From assembly GCA_003117195.1 (NCBI GenBank), contig BDSI01000140.1:1-64000 (forward strand): a stretch of DNA of 64,000 bases, written 5' to 3'. Under the pieces are notes generated by a model that was not told the DNA's origin, searched no databases, and saw nothing but the letters and a program-made list of their open reading frames with translations. This DNA is from Eudorina sp. 2006-703-Eu-15. Taxonomy: Eukaryota > Chlorophyta > Chlorophyceae > Chlamydomonadales > Volvocaceae. Positions 63,101-64,000 of this stretch are shown here, one piece after another; position 1 is the first letter of the stretch; each line of letters starts with the position of its first letter. The translations under genes were made by a program, and so were the position numbers.

Positions 63101-64000
63101 ATGAATTGTCATCTGTACAAACATCCAATAGGAGCCCCTTACAGTATCAGTGAAAGTAGCTGAATCCCAATGGCAAGGGGAGGTACCATCACCTCTTCAG
63201 CACACAGCACTGCACATGAGTCATCCGTATCCGCGTCCCTAAGCGTGATTCCATTTGACCCATGTGACCCACTACAGCCTGCACCACCGACACGACCAGA
63301 AGTAATGATGGCGGGGTTTGTATACCCCCCGCCTGGATATCATCTGCATGCACACCGGGTCATTGCACCATGTACGCCATGAATGAAGGGTTAGCATTAG
63401 CAGCATGCAGCAGCTGCACCTACAGCACACACACAGCAGATCCACGTCTAAGGTGCTTCTAAAAATATCCAGGTCAGCTGATACAAACCCATGGCCACAG
63501 CAGCAGCAACCCTATAAATTACACACTTATGAATGCCGTTAACCAGGTCGACAGCCAGATGCAGCAGCAATAGCCCAACACATATGCACACAACACCATG
63601 TATGAGCCCCTCCGATAAACAGTAGGTCAGAATCCACCCATGACAATAGCATCAGCAACTGTACTGACACTTACAACTCCACACGCCCAAGATGACATGA
63701 AGGTCAACTGCCTTCGAAGCAGAATTTATGGACACACCCCACTTGAACATGGCCGGGAATTTCGTGGGGTATACGTCTCCCCAGGTATGTCAGCAAGCAA
63801 TTACGCAAACAATGCAACTCCAGACCCCTGCCTGTCAACAGTGTGTAACTTTTAAGACATAGAACCTATGATGATGCTGTCAACAGTCCCTGACAATGAA
63901 CACATGTCAAGGCAGCAGACCGTCAACAGCCGTTAACATCGAATCCATGCCCTATCTGTGCTAACAGTTGACATTCTGTCACAGTCAGAGCATGTTACCC
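60191..64000. other. Region without a supported gene
   Basis: 3' flank of the large membrane-protein gene followed by short overlapping frames with no recognisable domain. From 62757 the sequence is enriched in CTGACAG and GCTGTTA motifs, and the last 150 bp contain similar motifs in inverted orientation, which may mark the edge of another element. Confidence 0.45.

Overview
The window is nuclear DNA of a volvocine green alga (Volvox, Eudorina, Gonium or Chlamydomonas relatives). Coding sequence is split by many GT-AG introns. The first long gene encodes a gametolysin-type (M11) metalloprotease with a proline-rich tail, a hallmark of volvocine extracellular matrix. A second very large gene encodes a beta-helix-repeat membrane protein of a type common in these algae. 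No bacterial operon, rRNA or convincing tRNA is present. All gene models below were spliced by hand from GT/AG sites and reading-frame phase; there is no transcript evidence.

Layout: (1) 440-1813, 3' end of an M11-protease paralog, probably decayed. (2) 1814-5915, no supported gene. (3) 5916-12679, an 11-exon M11 protease of about 634 residues; a tiny LTR-like element with a 5-bp target duplication sits in its second intron. (4) 12680-17430, no supported gene. (5) 17431-36206, an 18.8-kb DNA transposon bounded by 189-bp inverted repeats that look identical. It carries four genes: A (minus, 17999-22534) with a DDE-type transposase-like core; B (plus, 23212-25353), a KDZ (Kyakuja-Dileera-Zisupton) transposase ending at a probable nonsense codon; C (minus, 25418-29367), an Ala-rich protein with ten 55-residue repeats; D (plus, 30293-35701), a protein whose centre is built from nine tandem copies of a 335-bp block containing two exons and two introns. 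(6) 36207-41316, no supported gene, but three copies of a long foldback repeat. (7) 41317-60190, a 19-exon gene for a membrane protein of about 3,130 residues with Pmp-like repeats, cysteine-rich modules and several C-terminal membrane helices; it has one apparent frame break. (8) 60191-64000, no supported gene; possible edge of another element.

The two host genes fit cell-surface biology: a secreted zinc protease and a large surface or receptor-like beta-helix protein. The most unusual object is the transposon. It combines two unrelated transposase-like proteins with two accessory proteins that have both grown by tandem duplication, one inside a single exon (gene C) and one as an intron-containing exon array (gene D). 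The phase-1 exons of gene D keep the frame at any copy number.
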